This document shows positions 41,001 to 50,315 of a DNA stretch of 64,000 nucleotides, one piece after another (positions within the stretch are counted from its first letter, which is position 1; every line of letters starts with the position of its first letter). The notes beneath the pieces were generated by a model. That model made no database searches. It was given only the letters and a program-made list of their open reading frames with translations, and was not told the origin of the DNA. The DNA is from Parus major. Taxonomy: Eukaryota; Chordata; Aves; Passeriformes; Paridae. Where the stretch lies: positions 111,334,148-111,398,147 of the forward strand of contig NC_031770.1 in NCBI RefSeq assembly GCF_001522545.3. The letters are read 5' to 3'. Made by a program: the position numbers and the translations under genes.

Positions 41001-41689
41001 TCCCTTGTGTCACCTCTGAATTTGCTTCCCATGCATCCATTTATAAGAAAATGTGAGAGCACGTGTGGCATGCTGGAAATATTATGACTAATGGATGGAA
41101 CCCATGCAACGTGTCAAAATCTTCCCTCTCCCCCGATGTAACAGCATTTCACAATCACTCGAGGTATTGGCACCTACAGTTAATCTGTTTTCTTGTAAGA
41201 GGATGGAATGCATTTAATGAATGACGGTGATTTTGTGTCTCACCGGGAGATTCTGTGCTGGCATTGCTGCAGAGGAGCCACAGGTTCCCCCAGGCCATTG
41301 CTACGGGATCAACAGGCTCACATCCCCCCTTATTTATTTTGGAAGAGCACATCAGGGCACAAGACATCATTTCATTTTGATTTTTTTTTCCCATCTCTGA
41401 TCCTTGATGGCACTGGACTGCATCTCCTTGTCACTCCTGCACACATCCTGCACTGCTGGGACTGCACAGGCTCTTCCAGCAGGGAGGAAACTCTGCCCAA
41501 GGTTTCTCTGGGACCATTTATAGTCTCATAGCAATGAGAACCAGCACCTTCGCCCCTGAAATCAGCTCCTGCTTTGGACGGGCACATTCCCGTGATCACT
41601 GGGACATGGCTGGGTTCCAGTGCCCACACCTGGCCAGGTCTGCAGCAGTGGGATCGGGCAGAGAAACACCTCAGCACCTTTTGCTTTCA

Positions 41690-42990
41690 GCAGGGATCAA
41701 AGTGCCCGAGTTCTCCCTCCTTTGCAGCATCCCTTCCCTCCCGAGCCGAGCAGCGCTGGCCGCGGGGCCGGCACATCCCTGGGCACAGCAGCACGGCCCT
41801 GCCAGGGCAGCCACGCTCACACTTTCCACGTCTGCAGCATCTCAGCCTGGAGCAGAAACCCTGCAAAGCCCCTTCCTGCAGCAACCGAGGCGAAAAACAC
41901 CCAGAGGAAAGGCCGAGGGAGGCAGAGCACAGAGCAGCCCCCGCGGGGAGCGGGGTTTGCGCGAAGGAGCAGAAGTTTCTTTGCTCGGCACGTTTGGAGG
42001 TGAAGCTTGGCCGGGGCTGGAGGGAGCCCAGACTGCCCAGAGCAGAGCGCAGCACAAAGAAACCCAGCCCCAGCATGATGAAATACGAGTTTATTTGCTT
42101 TAGCTCGGGTCCAATTTCCCTCCCTGGCTCAGGAAAAATGTCTTTGCTGTTGCCCTGGCTGAGGGCTTTGGTGCAAACCAGGTTTTTAACCAACTGCAAG
42201 CACAACTGGAGAGAGATGGCGAGTCCTGAGCGCCCCGAGATTCACGACACGAAGTGAGACCTGAGCAAGGAACCGGGACCAGAGCATCCTGACTCCTCCA
42301 AACCCTTCGGCTCTGCCCACTCTCCCGGTTCACATCCCGCACACGGAGTTAAGGCGGCCCTAGCTGAACCGTGACAGGTACCACGACACCGCCGAGATGC
42401 CTCTTTAAGGGCAGCCCAAACCATTCCCGGCTGCCGTCCCTGCAGGGATTTCTCCTTGTGCCACAGAAGCCCTTCCAAAGCCTCCAATTTTCCTTGCATT
42501 CCCCATGGCCCAAATTGCCAAACTCGAACGCAACTTTCAGCGGGGGCACAGCAGCCCCGCTGTTTCAATCGCAGCCGCCACATTAAACCTGATTTATATT
42601 GCACCATCCCGGCGCAGCGGGAGAGGAGCCGCTGCCACCCCGGGGCCACCGGCACGAGTTTCCCCCAACTTTGGGGACCTGGATAAAACCCATTCCCCCC
42701 TCCAAGAAGGCAGCTGCCGGCTCAGCCAGGCTTCATCCCGCTGGAAAAACCTCCAGTCCCCAAACATCCCCGGCCCCAGGGACATGCAGAGCCCCCGGAA
42801 CATCTCCAGTCCGGGTAGGGAGAGGAAGGAGGAGGAGGAGGAGGAGGAAGATGGGTCCCCTCCATCCCGGGAGGGGCTGGTGCTGCTCCCCGGCTGAGTC
42901 CAGGGCGCCCCTCCTGTGGGGCGGGGAGTGATTATAAAGTAGAATAAAATCAAGAAATAAAATATTCAAATAACCGGCGGCGGGGGGGAT
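41690..42990. promoter_or_regulatory. CpG-rich shoulder of the 43-kb island
   Basis: GC- and CpG-rich sequence that continues from the promoter core into the putative first intron on the minus strand. It carries several long frames on both strands (for example 41574-42257 plus and 42205-41687 minus) that look like by-products of GC richness: they overlap, lack recognisable domains and have no splice support. A GGA run lies at 42828-42848. I see no gene in it. Confidence 0.5.
42828..42848 (+). repeat. (GGA)n microsatellite
   Basis: Seven GGA units within the CpG-island shoulder. Confidence 0.9.
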
Positions 42991-43078
42991 TAAAAATAAA
43001 AGCTAAACAAATAATTTAAAAATAAATCAGGAAATAAATCCAATAAAATAACATAGCATGAAATGAAACGAAATAATC
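42930..43078. other. AT-rich insert between CpG-rich blocks
   Basis: About 150 bp of A-rich sequence (aataaaat, aaataaat words) splits the CpG island just downstream of the putative first-exon donor. It has a simple-sequence texture with no gene. A CGGCGGGGGGG run interrupts it near 42975. Confidence 0.7.
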
Positions 43079-43108
43079 CCCTGCAGCCCGAAGGGGAGCA
43101 GCGCTTAC

Positions 43109-43220
43109 CTGGCGGAGGGGCCGCGCTGCCCCGCGGAGCTCCGCGCTGTCCCTGCGGCCGCAGCCCGGCGTGCAGAGCCCGCCGAGCCCCCGGCCCCACT
43201 CGCTGCATTCTGGGAAGCGG
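43109..43220 (-). other. EXTL3: Putative non-coding first exon, strong donor at 43109
   Basis: On the minus strand the island reads ccgccag followed by GTAAGC (donor GT at 43108-43107), an almost ideal CAG|GTAAGC donor inside CpG-rich sequence. The upstream limit is not visible; 43220 is a guess placed near the ZNF143-like site. No extended open frame starts in the segment, so a 5'-UTR exon is the simplest reading. Assignment to EXTL3 is inferred from gene order. Confidence 0.5.
43201..43215 (-). promoter_or_regulatory. ZNF143/THAP11-like site
   Basis: The minus strand reads TTCCCAGAATGCAGCG, close to the CCCAGMATGCMYYGC part of the ZNF143/THAP11 element that is common just upstream of CpG-island start sites. 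It lies about 100 bp upstream of the putative first-exon donor. Confidence 0.5.
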
Positions 43221-43239
43221 CGCCCAAAAACGGGGGCGC

Positions 43240-43258
43240 GGTGCCCTCTGCTGGCACC
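43240..43258 (+). promoter_or_regulatory. CTCF-like site
   Basis: The sequence GGTGCCCTCTGCTGGCACC matches the CTCF core (GCCCYCTNNTGGC) with two tolerated differences. It sits at the promoter-distal edge of the island, just before the AT-rich tract, a position typical of promoter-edge CTCF sites. The flanks also form an inverted repeat (GGTGCC/GGCACC). Confidence 0.5.
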
Positions 43259-43362
43259 TGCTGCCTGTGGGGGTCCCCTCGGCTGCGAGCCCGCGACCCG
43301 CAGGGCGGCTTGGGCTCTTATACGGTGGGTGTTAATGTATAGCGCTATCTGGCTGCGTGGTG

Positions 43363-43630
43363 TTTTTTATATATATATAAAAATATATATATTTTTATAT
43401 ATATAAACATATATATATAAATAATATATAGAATATCTATTATATATTATATATATTATATATATACTTGTTTTTTTATATATATGTATGTATATGTATG
43501 TATATCATATATGTTCATATATGTATGCATATGTATATGTATGTAATTTCATTAATATCTGGTATGCATATATTTTATGTGTGTCTATTTCTATTTCTAT
43601 TTATATTTATATTTATTTTGGGTGTACATG
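43363..43630. repeat. TA-rich microsatellite tract
   Basis: Nearly pure A/T sequence made of (TA)n, TATG and TTTATA words. It lies between the promoter island and the CR1 element at about 43640, roughly 150-430 bp upstream of the putative minus-strand start. Such tracts melt easily and can form cruciforms. Confidence 0.9.
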
Positions 43631-43639
43631 TAAAAACTT

Positions 43640-44030
43640 AGAATCACAGATTATTTTGATTTAGAAGGGACCTTAAATATCACATTATTCTACCCCCCTG
43701 CCATGGGCAGGGACACCTTCCACTATCCCAGGTTGCTCCAAGCCCTGTCCAGCCTGGCCTTGGACACTTCCAGGGATCCAGGGGCAGCCACAGCTTCTCT
43801 GGGCACCCTGTGCCAGGGCCTCACCACCCTCCCAGGGAACAATTCCTTCCCAATATCCCATCCAGCCCTGCCCTCTGGCACTGGGAAGCCATTCCCTGTG
43901 TCTGTCCCTCCATCCCTTGTCCCCAGTCCCTCTCCAGCTCTCCTGAAGCCCCTTTGGTCACTGGAAAGGGCTCTGAGCTCTCTCCAGAGCTTTCTCTTCT
44001 CTGTGCCCATTCCCAGGCAGAACCCAAAAA
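43640..44030 (-). mobile_element. CR1 LINE 3' fragment
   Basis: Antisense CR1 3' end of about 390 bp: tagaatcacagattattttg, aagggaccttaaatatcaca, ctgccatgggcagggacacc, cagccacagcttctctgggc, then the more internal gtctgtccctccatcccttg and tctccagctctcctgaagcc. Its tail abuts the TA-rich tract. A 226-codon minus-strand frame here is derived from it. Confidence 0.9.
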
Positions 44031-44203
44031 GGTTTCTTAAAACAGCTCTGGAAAACACCTGGAAGCCCTGGTTCGGTGAGGAAGGGGCAGATGTTGGGGC
44101 ACAGCAGCTCCTGGGGTGAAACTCATGGCTGGAGGTGCGAGGTTCAGAGTATTCCCCTCGTGAGAACTCGTTGGACACAGGTACAGAGTGGTCTGTGGTT
44201 ACA

Positions 44204-44296
44204 GAAATGTATGGATTTATGGGCTGGAAATGTATGGAATGATGGATTGGAAATGGATGGATTGATGGGCTGGAAATGGATGGATTGATGGGCTGG
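44204..44296 (+). repeat. 23-bp tandem repeat, four copies
   Basis: Four exact-length 23-bp units starting at 44204, 44227, 44250 and 44273, of the form gaaatggatggattgatggg plus ctg. The last two are identical and the first two diverged. Confidence 0.95.
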
Positions 44297-44430
44297 ATGT
44301 ACCAGTGGGTGTTGCAGGAGGATGTGGGGCCAGGGTGGGTTTGGGGACTCTGGGTCACAGCCCCAGTCCTGACTCTTTCTGCCCTGCTTTTCCCCACAGG
44401 CATCTCCTCTGTGCCCAGACTGCTTAGAAA

Positions 44431-44492
44431 GGTAATTAATGCAACTCAGGTGGGTAATTAATGCACCTCAGGTGGGTAATTAATGCAGCTCT
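44431..44492 (+). repeat. 22-bp tandem repeat with TAATTA and CAGGTG
   Basis: 2.8 copies of a 22-bp unit (44431, 44453, 44475) reading ggtaattaatgcacctcagg plus tg. Each has a TAATTA homeodomain-type core; the first two also create the E-box word CAGGTG. Confidence 0.95.
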
Positions 44493-46649
44493 GTAGCAGA
44501 ATCACCTAAATATTAACAGGACTTTGTGGCTTGACCTCCATGGGCCAGCACTGCAGGAGCTTTGCTCTGCTGAGCCCAGCACTGGGATCCTGCTTGGAGG
44601 CCAAGCACTAACTCAGCAAAACCCTGAGGAAAAGTGATCCCAGCAGGATGATGATCCTACCCCCACCCACTTGGGATCAACCCAAAATTGGGATTAAAAC
44701 CCCACTCCAAAAGTGAGACCTCACAAGCCTTGATCTGCATTCCCAGTTTGCACCAAGATCCAATAAGGTAATTCCCAGGGATTTTTTCTGTCAGGAGAAG
44801 CAAGGTCATGGACAAGACCTGGAAAAGAGCCACCAGTGACAAGAGAGGAGAATTGCTGCAGGACTCCGAGGAAAACCAGAGGCACAGCAATCAGGTGTGT
44901 GCACACCTCGAGCTCCAGCTTGTCTCTCTCCTTTTCCGTGGCAAGAGAAGCCTCACAGGAAGGACTTGGCTTTCTGATGCCACCTTGTGTCTGCTGCAAA
45001 TATGAAGTGACATTTCAGACCCTGCCAGTAGCTTGTTCTGACTCAAAAATCTTCTTTTTCAACCAAATTCCCCATTATGCAGCCTCTGTTCCCATGATGT
45101 GTTTCTACAGGCTCCTGTTTCTTCCCCAGAGCAGGGATGGGATTCTGGAGATCAGGGTCCCTGTCCCAATCAACATTTGGCCAAATTCTGGGGAGGGCTG
45201 TGAGTATTTCTCAAATCCCAGGAAAATCCTGGTGTTTTCCTGGTGTGTTTGTCAAGTCTCATGTCCAGAGCTGCAATGACTGTTCTGAACAGCTTAAATA
45301 CAGTAAAACACTGTCACAGTCCCCAGGGAGTGACCAAGGACAGGGATAGGGGCTCCTTCATGGAAATTTTGCCTCATCTGGTTTTCCTGGCACCATTTCC
45401 TCCAGCTCCAGGTGGCAGCTTGGACACAGATAATCCAACATCTTCAAAGGAGCTGGGACCTCCCAGTGGAGCATGGAATTTGTGGAGATTACAAAGGCTG
45501 GAAACATTTCTATGGAGCATCCAGGTCTGGTCAGACGGACAGGGAAGAGCAAAGCCAGCCATCACCTGCAGCTCCTGGGGCACCTGGAGGGGCAAATGTC
45601 ATCTTTTCCACTCCATTTTAATCAGCTCATCAGCGACAGGCACTGACAGCACACCAGCTAAGAGGTTTATGTCTGTTATTCCCCAAGGATTAGCCTTTGG
45701 AATCCAAGAGAGGGAAATGGCTGCATCTCCAGCTCACTGAGAGTGTCACACCAGAGATTCCCTGAAAAATTCTCTCCCCAAAATGTCCTGCTGCTCCTCC
45801 AGTATTTATTTGCACAACCCAGGGACCCTTTCCTTTCCCCTTTCCTTTCCCCTTTCCTTTCCCCTTTCCTTTCCCCTTTCCTTTCCCCTTTCCCTTCCCT
45901 TCCAGCCTGAGGATCCCACATGGCCCCTATAGGATAGGGGGATGCCCTCCCAACAGTCTTGGTGGGTGTATGGATTTGTACTCGAGCCCTGAGCTGTGTG
46001 CACACTTGGGGAGGAGCCAAAACAGCAAAATCTGACCCTAAAAATGTCCCCAAAGCTTCTTGTCCCCGTTTGACCCCCTGGAACCGTCCGGGGTGCTCCT
46101 GCTCTCCGGGGTGGCAGCCGTCACCCACGCACGAAATATCTGCTTTACCCCAGGCTGTGACAATTAAATTATCCCAGATATCCCGCTGGTGGTGCTGGCC
46201 AGTCCCGGGGCTCAGGGACACGAGGGTCACTGATGGGACACCACCGTGGCTGCCCCAACATCTCCCTCCAGGGCAGGGCGTGGAGCAGAGGAGGGGACGC
46301 TGTGGCCCAGGCACTGCAGGGCACCAGAAAAGATGGGGAAAGCACAAACCAGCACGAAACTCCCGTTCGCAGCTCCAGGAAGCTCCGAGTTGGATGTGAT
46401 TTGTGCACGTTCCGTGGTTCTCCAGCTCTCACGGTGTCCCTACAAACCACAGACGCTTTGGGTCTCTGCAGGATCCCAGCTGCACTGGGATGGAGTGACT
46501 GGCACGGGAATGTCACCCTTTACCTGCCGTGTCCGTGGGTGTGTCCCCACCCTGTCCCCCACCCGTGTCACCCGGCTGCGCCCAGGGCCCGCGCGGTGCA
46601 CAGGGTGGCACTATTGCCTTAAAAATCCTGGCTGGCCCCTGGGAACGCC
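44493..46649. other. Intergenic, no gene recognised
   Basis: Upstream flank of the putative EXTL3 promoter. It contains the 12-bp repeat (45828-45903) and otherwise unremarkable sequence. A 223-codon minus-strand frame (46347-45676) is held open partly by that repeat. Confidence 0.6.
45828..45903 (+). repeat. 12-bp CTTTCC-type tandem repeat
   Basis: About six units of tttcctttcccc. Because 12 is a multiple of three, it keeps a minus-strand frame open as repeated Gly-Glu-Arg-Lys. Confidence 0.95.
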
Positions 46650-47620
46650 GCTTTCCTGGGCTGGTTCCCCGCAGCCGTCCCAGCCCAGTGCTCAGGCGGG
46701 CGGGGATGAGCCCGCACTTTTCCCTGCGGATTTTCCTCTTCCAGGGTAACGCCGGGAGTTTCTGCCCCGCGGTCCGGATCCTGCCGAACCGCCCCGAGGG
46801 CAAGATGTGGGGCACTCGTGACCCTGCACTGAACCAACATCGTGGTTTCTCCCGTAACATCCTCCCAAACCTTCCAGCTCGAAGCATTCAAGGATTCCGC
46901 GAGCATCCCAAGCGCCAGTTCCTCCCCGCGAGCATCCCTCCACCCCTGCACCGCGAAACATCCTCCCCGCAGCCAGCGCTGCTCCAGGAGCTCTTTTAAA
47001 AGCTCGGTTCCCCGCTGCCCCAGGATGGAGGAAAAGCGTTCGAGGATGGGTTATCCTTGGGAAAACAGGGTACCGGGGAGACAACTGCTGTAAAACGAGC
47101 TCTGGTGACGCCAGGAGCCACTTGAGCCCAGTATTATGCACAAGAGCTCGTGGGATGGTGATGCAGCTTTTCCTGCTCCTGCGCCACGCCTGACCCGACT
47201 TCTCTGACTGCTGCAAAGCCCCGGAGGGTCTGCGGCAGGAGCGGCACTGGCAATTCCTTTTACGATTTTCCATTCGATTTACGGCCGCTCGAGGTGTCCC
47301 TGTGACATCCACTGTCACCGCGGGGGCCGCGGGGCTCCTCCCTGCCGGGCTTCAGAAAACAACACGTTTTCAGTCCCTCCGCTCGCAGCTTTTCCAACAG
47401 CAGCTGCTCCGGACGGGGATGGAAATCACTCCGGAGCAGCTCGGGAGGCTGGCAGGGCTCAGGGTTTTCGGGGTGAGCTCGGCACCTCCTCCCGGTGCCG
47501 CTGCTGATTCCTCACAGCCCCGGAGGTCGCCACCGCAATCAGCGCCGGGGCTCCTCTCGCCGCTCTCGGGGTAACGAGCTCCGGCAGGACCCGCGGGGTT
47601 TTGGAGTTCAAGGCTCCCAA
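46650..47620. promoter_or_regulatory. CpG-rich block without assigned gene
   Basis: CpG-dense stretch between the putative EXTL3 promoter and the FZD3 3' end, richest near 46660-46980 and 47280-47610. No recognisable protein, TATA box or clean promoter motif cluster was found. It could be an orphan CpG island (enhancer, or start of a non-coding RNA) or simply GC-rich sequence. The many overlapping frames (for example 208 codons minus, 47318-46692) show no domain. Confidence 0.45.
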
Positions 47621-47784
47621 AGAGCAGCGTTAACCCTTCACCTGCCCGAGCAGAGCTGCTGCCAAGGCCGGGTCACCCAGGGAGCGCCAGGAGCTTTTGT
47701 GGAAACGAGCAGGTTCTTGGGGATTGCTTTTAGGGAGAAACATTTCAAGTGGAGGAAAGGGGCTGGAAACTGGTTTCTGGTTTT

Positions 47785-48060
47785 CACAGAATCTTTTAGG
47801 TAGGAAAAGACCTCTGAGATCCATCGAGTCTGAGTTTTGACTGATCACCACCTCCCTGGGCAGCCCCTTCCAGTGTTTTCTGTGAGAAAATTCCTCCTGA
47901 TGTCCAACCTGAATCTCCCCTGGCGCAGCTCGAGGGCATTTCCTCTCGTCACTACAAGTCCAAACCCTTGGTTAGCCCCAGATTTTATGGCCCTGCTCCC
48001 TCTGTGCAGCGGTGCCATCATCCCCAAGGACATCTCATCCTCAGGGCCTGGGGACCACCG
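47785..48060 (-). mobile_element. CR1 LINE 3' fragment, different subfamily
   Basis: Antisense CR1 with a distinct 3' end: cacagaatcttttaggtagg, aaaagacctctgagatccat, ccacctccctgggcagcccc and ttcctcctgatgtccaacct. The wording differs from the other copies, so it belongs to another, probably older CR1 lineage. Confidence 0.85.
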
Positions 48061-50315
48061 TGAAAGCCCCAAACCCGCCCTGCAAAGGAGAGCTCGGGAG
48101 TTGGTTGCCTCCCAAAAATCACAACTGAGGAAGGAGGTTAACTTTTCCCTAATCCCCCTTTCTGCAGCCTTGCAGATGTTGTGTGTCTCTTGGCAGGGGC
48201 CGAGCCTTATCTGATGGTGTCGTTTCCACGGCGAAGATCAGAGGGCTTTGAAGGCATCGGCGGGGGAATGTCAGGGCTCGTCCCTCCTGACGGATTCCAG
48301 GTGGGATTTGGAGCTGGATTATGTTGCAATTCAGGGCCTCGAGGGATTTTTTCAGCACCTTCTCCCAAAGGCAGGAGCCCTCTGCACTGAAGGGGAAGCA
48401 GAGGAGGATACGTCTATGCCAAACAGGAACATCAATATATTTATATTTAAAATACTGCATTACAGCAGCTTGGCAACCATCTGGCACTGCAGATCCATCC
48501 TGCTTCAGCTTTCCCACCATTTCAGGTATCAGGATAGCTCCAAACTGCTGAGCATCCCTGCAATGGGAGACCCTGGAAATATTTTAAGCCAGCTCCTGGG
48601 ATTCAGAGGCCTTGAGACACATCCAAGCGCTGCAGGGGGAAGCAGGAAATGGGGGCAGGAAGCCAAGGGGGATCTCATAAAACCCAAACTCCAGATTTGG
48701 GAGAGGAGAAAATGGCTTTCCCTGCCCCGTGGGACCGAGAGGGAACAGCAGCAGGATGTGGGTGCAGGGAAGAGGTGGCAAACAGGTGCAGGCACTGAAA
48801 CTGGAGACTGACTATCAATCCAAGGTGTCTGGAACTTATCACAAAAACCAGTCGGACCGGCAGCCGAGGGCGTTGGAAATGCGGATCCCGGCCGGTCACG
48901 CTCCAGGGCTGCTGGTTTTATCCCGCAGGGCTGGAGCTCTGAGCTGGAGATAACTCCTAAAAAAATGACTTTTTGAAAAAAGATCCTTCTATTTCCATCT
49001 ATTTTGTTTCAGCCTTTTGTCACCAAGGATTTCTCAGAGCAGGTTCAGATTGGATTTTAGGAAGGAATTGTTGGCTGTGAGGGTGGGGAGGCCCTGGCAC
49101 AGGGTGCCCAGAGAAGCTGTGGCTGCCCCTGGATCCCTGAAGTGTCCAAGGCCAGGCTGGACAGGGCTTGGATCAACCTGGGATAGTGGAAGGTGTCCCT
49201 GCCCATGGCAGGGGAACAGAATTACGAGATAAACTGAAGATCCCTCCCAACCCAAACCATTCCATGATTCGATGATTTTGTTGTCTTTAGGATTAGCGCA
49301 TAACCAGATGCTCTTCTCCCTTCAAACTGGAGAATAAATCACAACAAGAGCACTAGCTGGCAGAGCTGAGACAAAAACCAGCCCCAAAACAGGCACCGGG
49401 GTGTTAAGGTGCGCCAGGAATGCGATCGTGACGAAAATACCCCCAGCCCTAATCCCAGCCTGGGGCTCTGAACTGACCTCGCTGCTCCTCCCTCACCTGC
49501 AGGTCCTTAAAGCTCCTCGGGAGGGCCAAACAAGCTGCAGGTGACTCCATCTCCTCCCCACGTCCTGCATGAGTCCCTCTGGGAGCCGGCAATGCAGCAC
49601 AGAGGGCAGAGAAATGCTGTCAGCTCCCACTCCCCACCCTGATGGGTTTAGCTGCAGGGAATCCTCCTGGGCTGCAGATCACATCTTTTGTGACTTCACA
49701 GCTTGTCACTCACAACCCACCAGAGCTTAAATTCAGGGAAGATGGAGCAGACCAGCAGCTCCTAAAGTTTCATCCCTGAACTATTTATCTACCGAGACCT
49801 AAACCAGCAGCAGTAATTAGTGAGAGGAGTTACTTTATCAGCAGCCATGCAAGGCTCAGCAGAAGGCTTCCAACCCAAAACAACCGCGTATCCGCCCAGG
49901 TGCCAGACAGCTCCTCCAGATAAATCAGTCATCCTGTCCTCGGGTTGGATTTGGCAATAAAAAACCCCAGACATCCCTGGCATTGCTGTTCCCAAACCTG
50001 TTTGCTCTGCGCTCCCCTCTGCCCGTGAAACGCTGCTGGCTTTGAGAGGGCTGTTCTCGTAAAAGGGCGGAGCAACCCGGAGCCCGAAATCTGCGAGAGC
50101 TTTGTGTTTGCTGGAAGGGTGCCCGGCGTCCACGAGTGCAGATGTTGGGGGGAGATTAAGTCTACAAAGTCTTTCTTCAAATTCAGAGAGCTGCTGGCCA
50201 GAGTAAAACCTGATATTTAATTATTTAACCTTTATATCTCAACTGCTGCTCAGCCGGTGTTTTTAAGGGGGGTAGGATTACACCCACAGGAGAAGAACTG
50301 AAAACCCGTTGCCAG
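48061..50315. other. Intergenic between FZD3 poly(A) site and the CpG-rich block
   Basis: Holds one sense CR1 copy (49035-49280). No exon, RNA gene or further repeat family is recognised. Confidence 0.6.
49035..49280 (+). mobile_element. CR1 LINE 3' fragment
   Basis: Sense copy ending in the typical short terminal repeats (ttccatgattcgatgatttt): gagggtggggaggccctggc, agagaagctgtggctgcccc, ggtgtccctgcccatggcag. Confidence 0.9.

Larger units (their letters stand above)
23601..41689. other. No recognised gene; presumed intron between alternative starts
   Basis: Eighteen kilobases with three CR1 remnants and no recognised exon. Isolated strong minus-strand donor words (25873, 34322) lack convincing acceptors. 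The segments 27263-37925 and 38049-41689 look unique. I see nothing further that can be supported. Confidence 0.6.
43000..43330 (-). promoter_or_regulatory. EXTL3: CpG-island core promoter, probably EXTL3
   Basis: CpG-dense, GC-rich core with a minus-strand first-exon donor (43109), a ZNF143/THAP11-like site (43201-43215) and a CTCF-like site (43240-43258). There is no TATA box at the expected spacing, so this looks like a dispersed-start CpG-island promoter with initiation around 43150-43240 on the minus strand. The same-strand gene immediately 3' of FZD3 in other vertebrates is EXTL3, an ER/Golgi glycosyltransferase that starts heparan sulfate chains. EXTL3 begins with non-coding exons, which explains why no protein is seen here. 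The gene name is inferred from synteny. Confidence 0.6.

Noticed and set aside
41574..42257. 227-codon plus-strand frame in the 43-kb CpG-island shoulder
   Set aside because: GC-rich with few stop words, overlaps long frames in other registers and on the other strand, and has no domain or splice support.
43723..44403. 226-codon minus-strand frame
   Set aside because: Made of antisense-strand CR1 sequence plus the 23-bp repeat (repeated Ile-His-Pro-Phe type peptide); not a gene.
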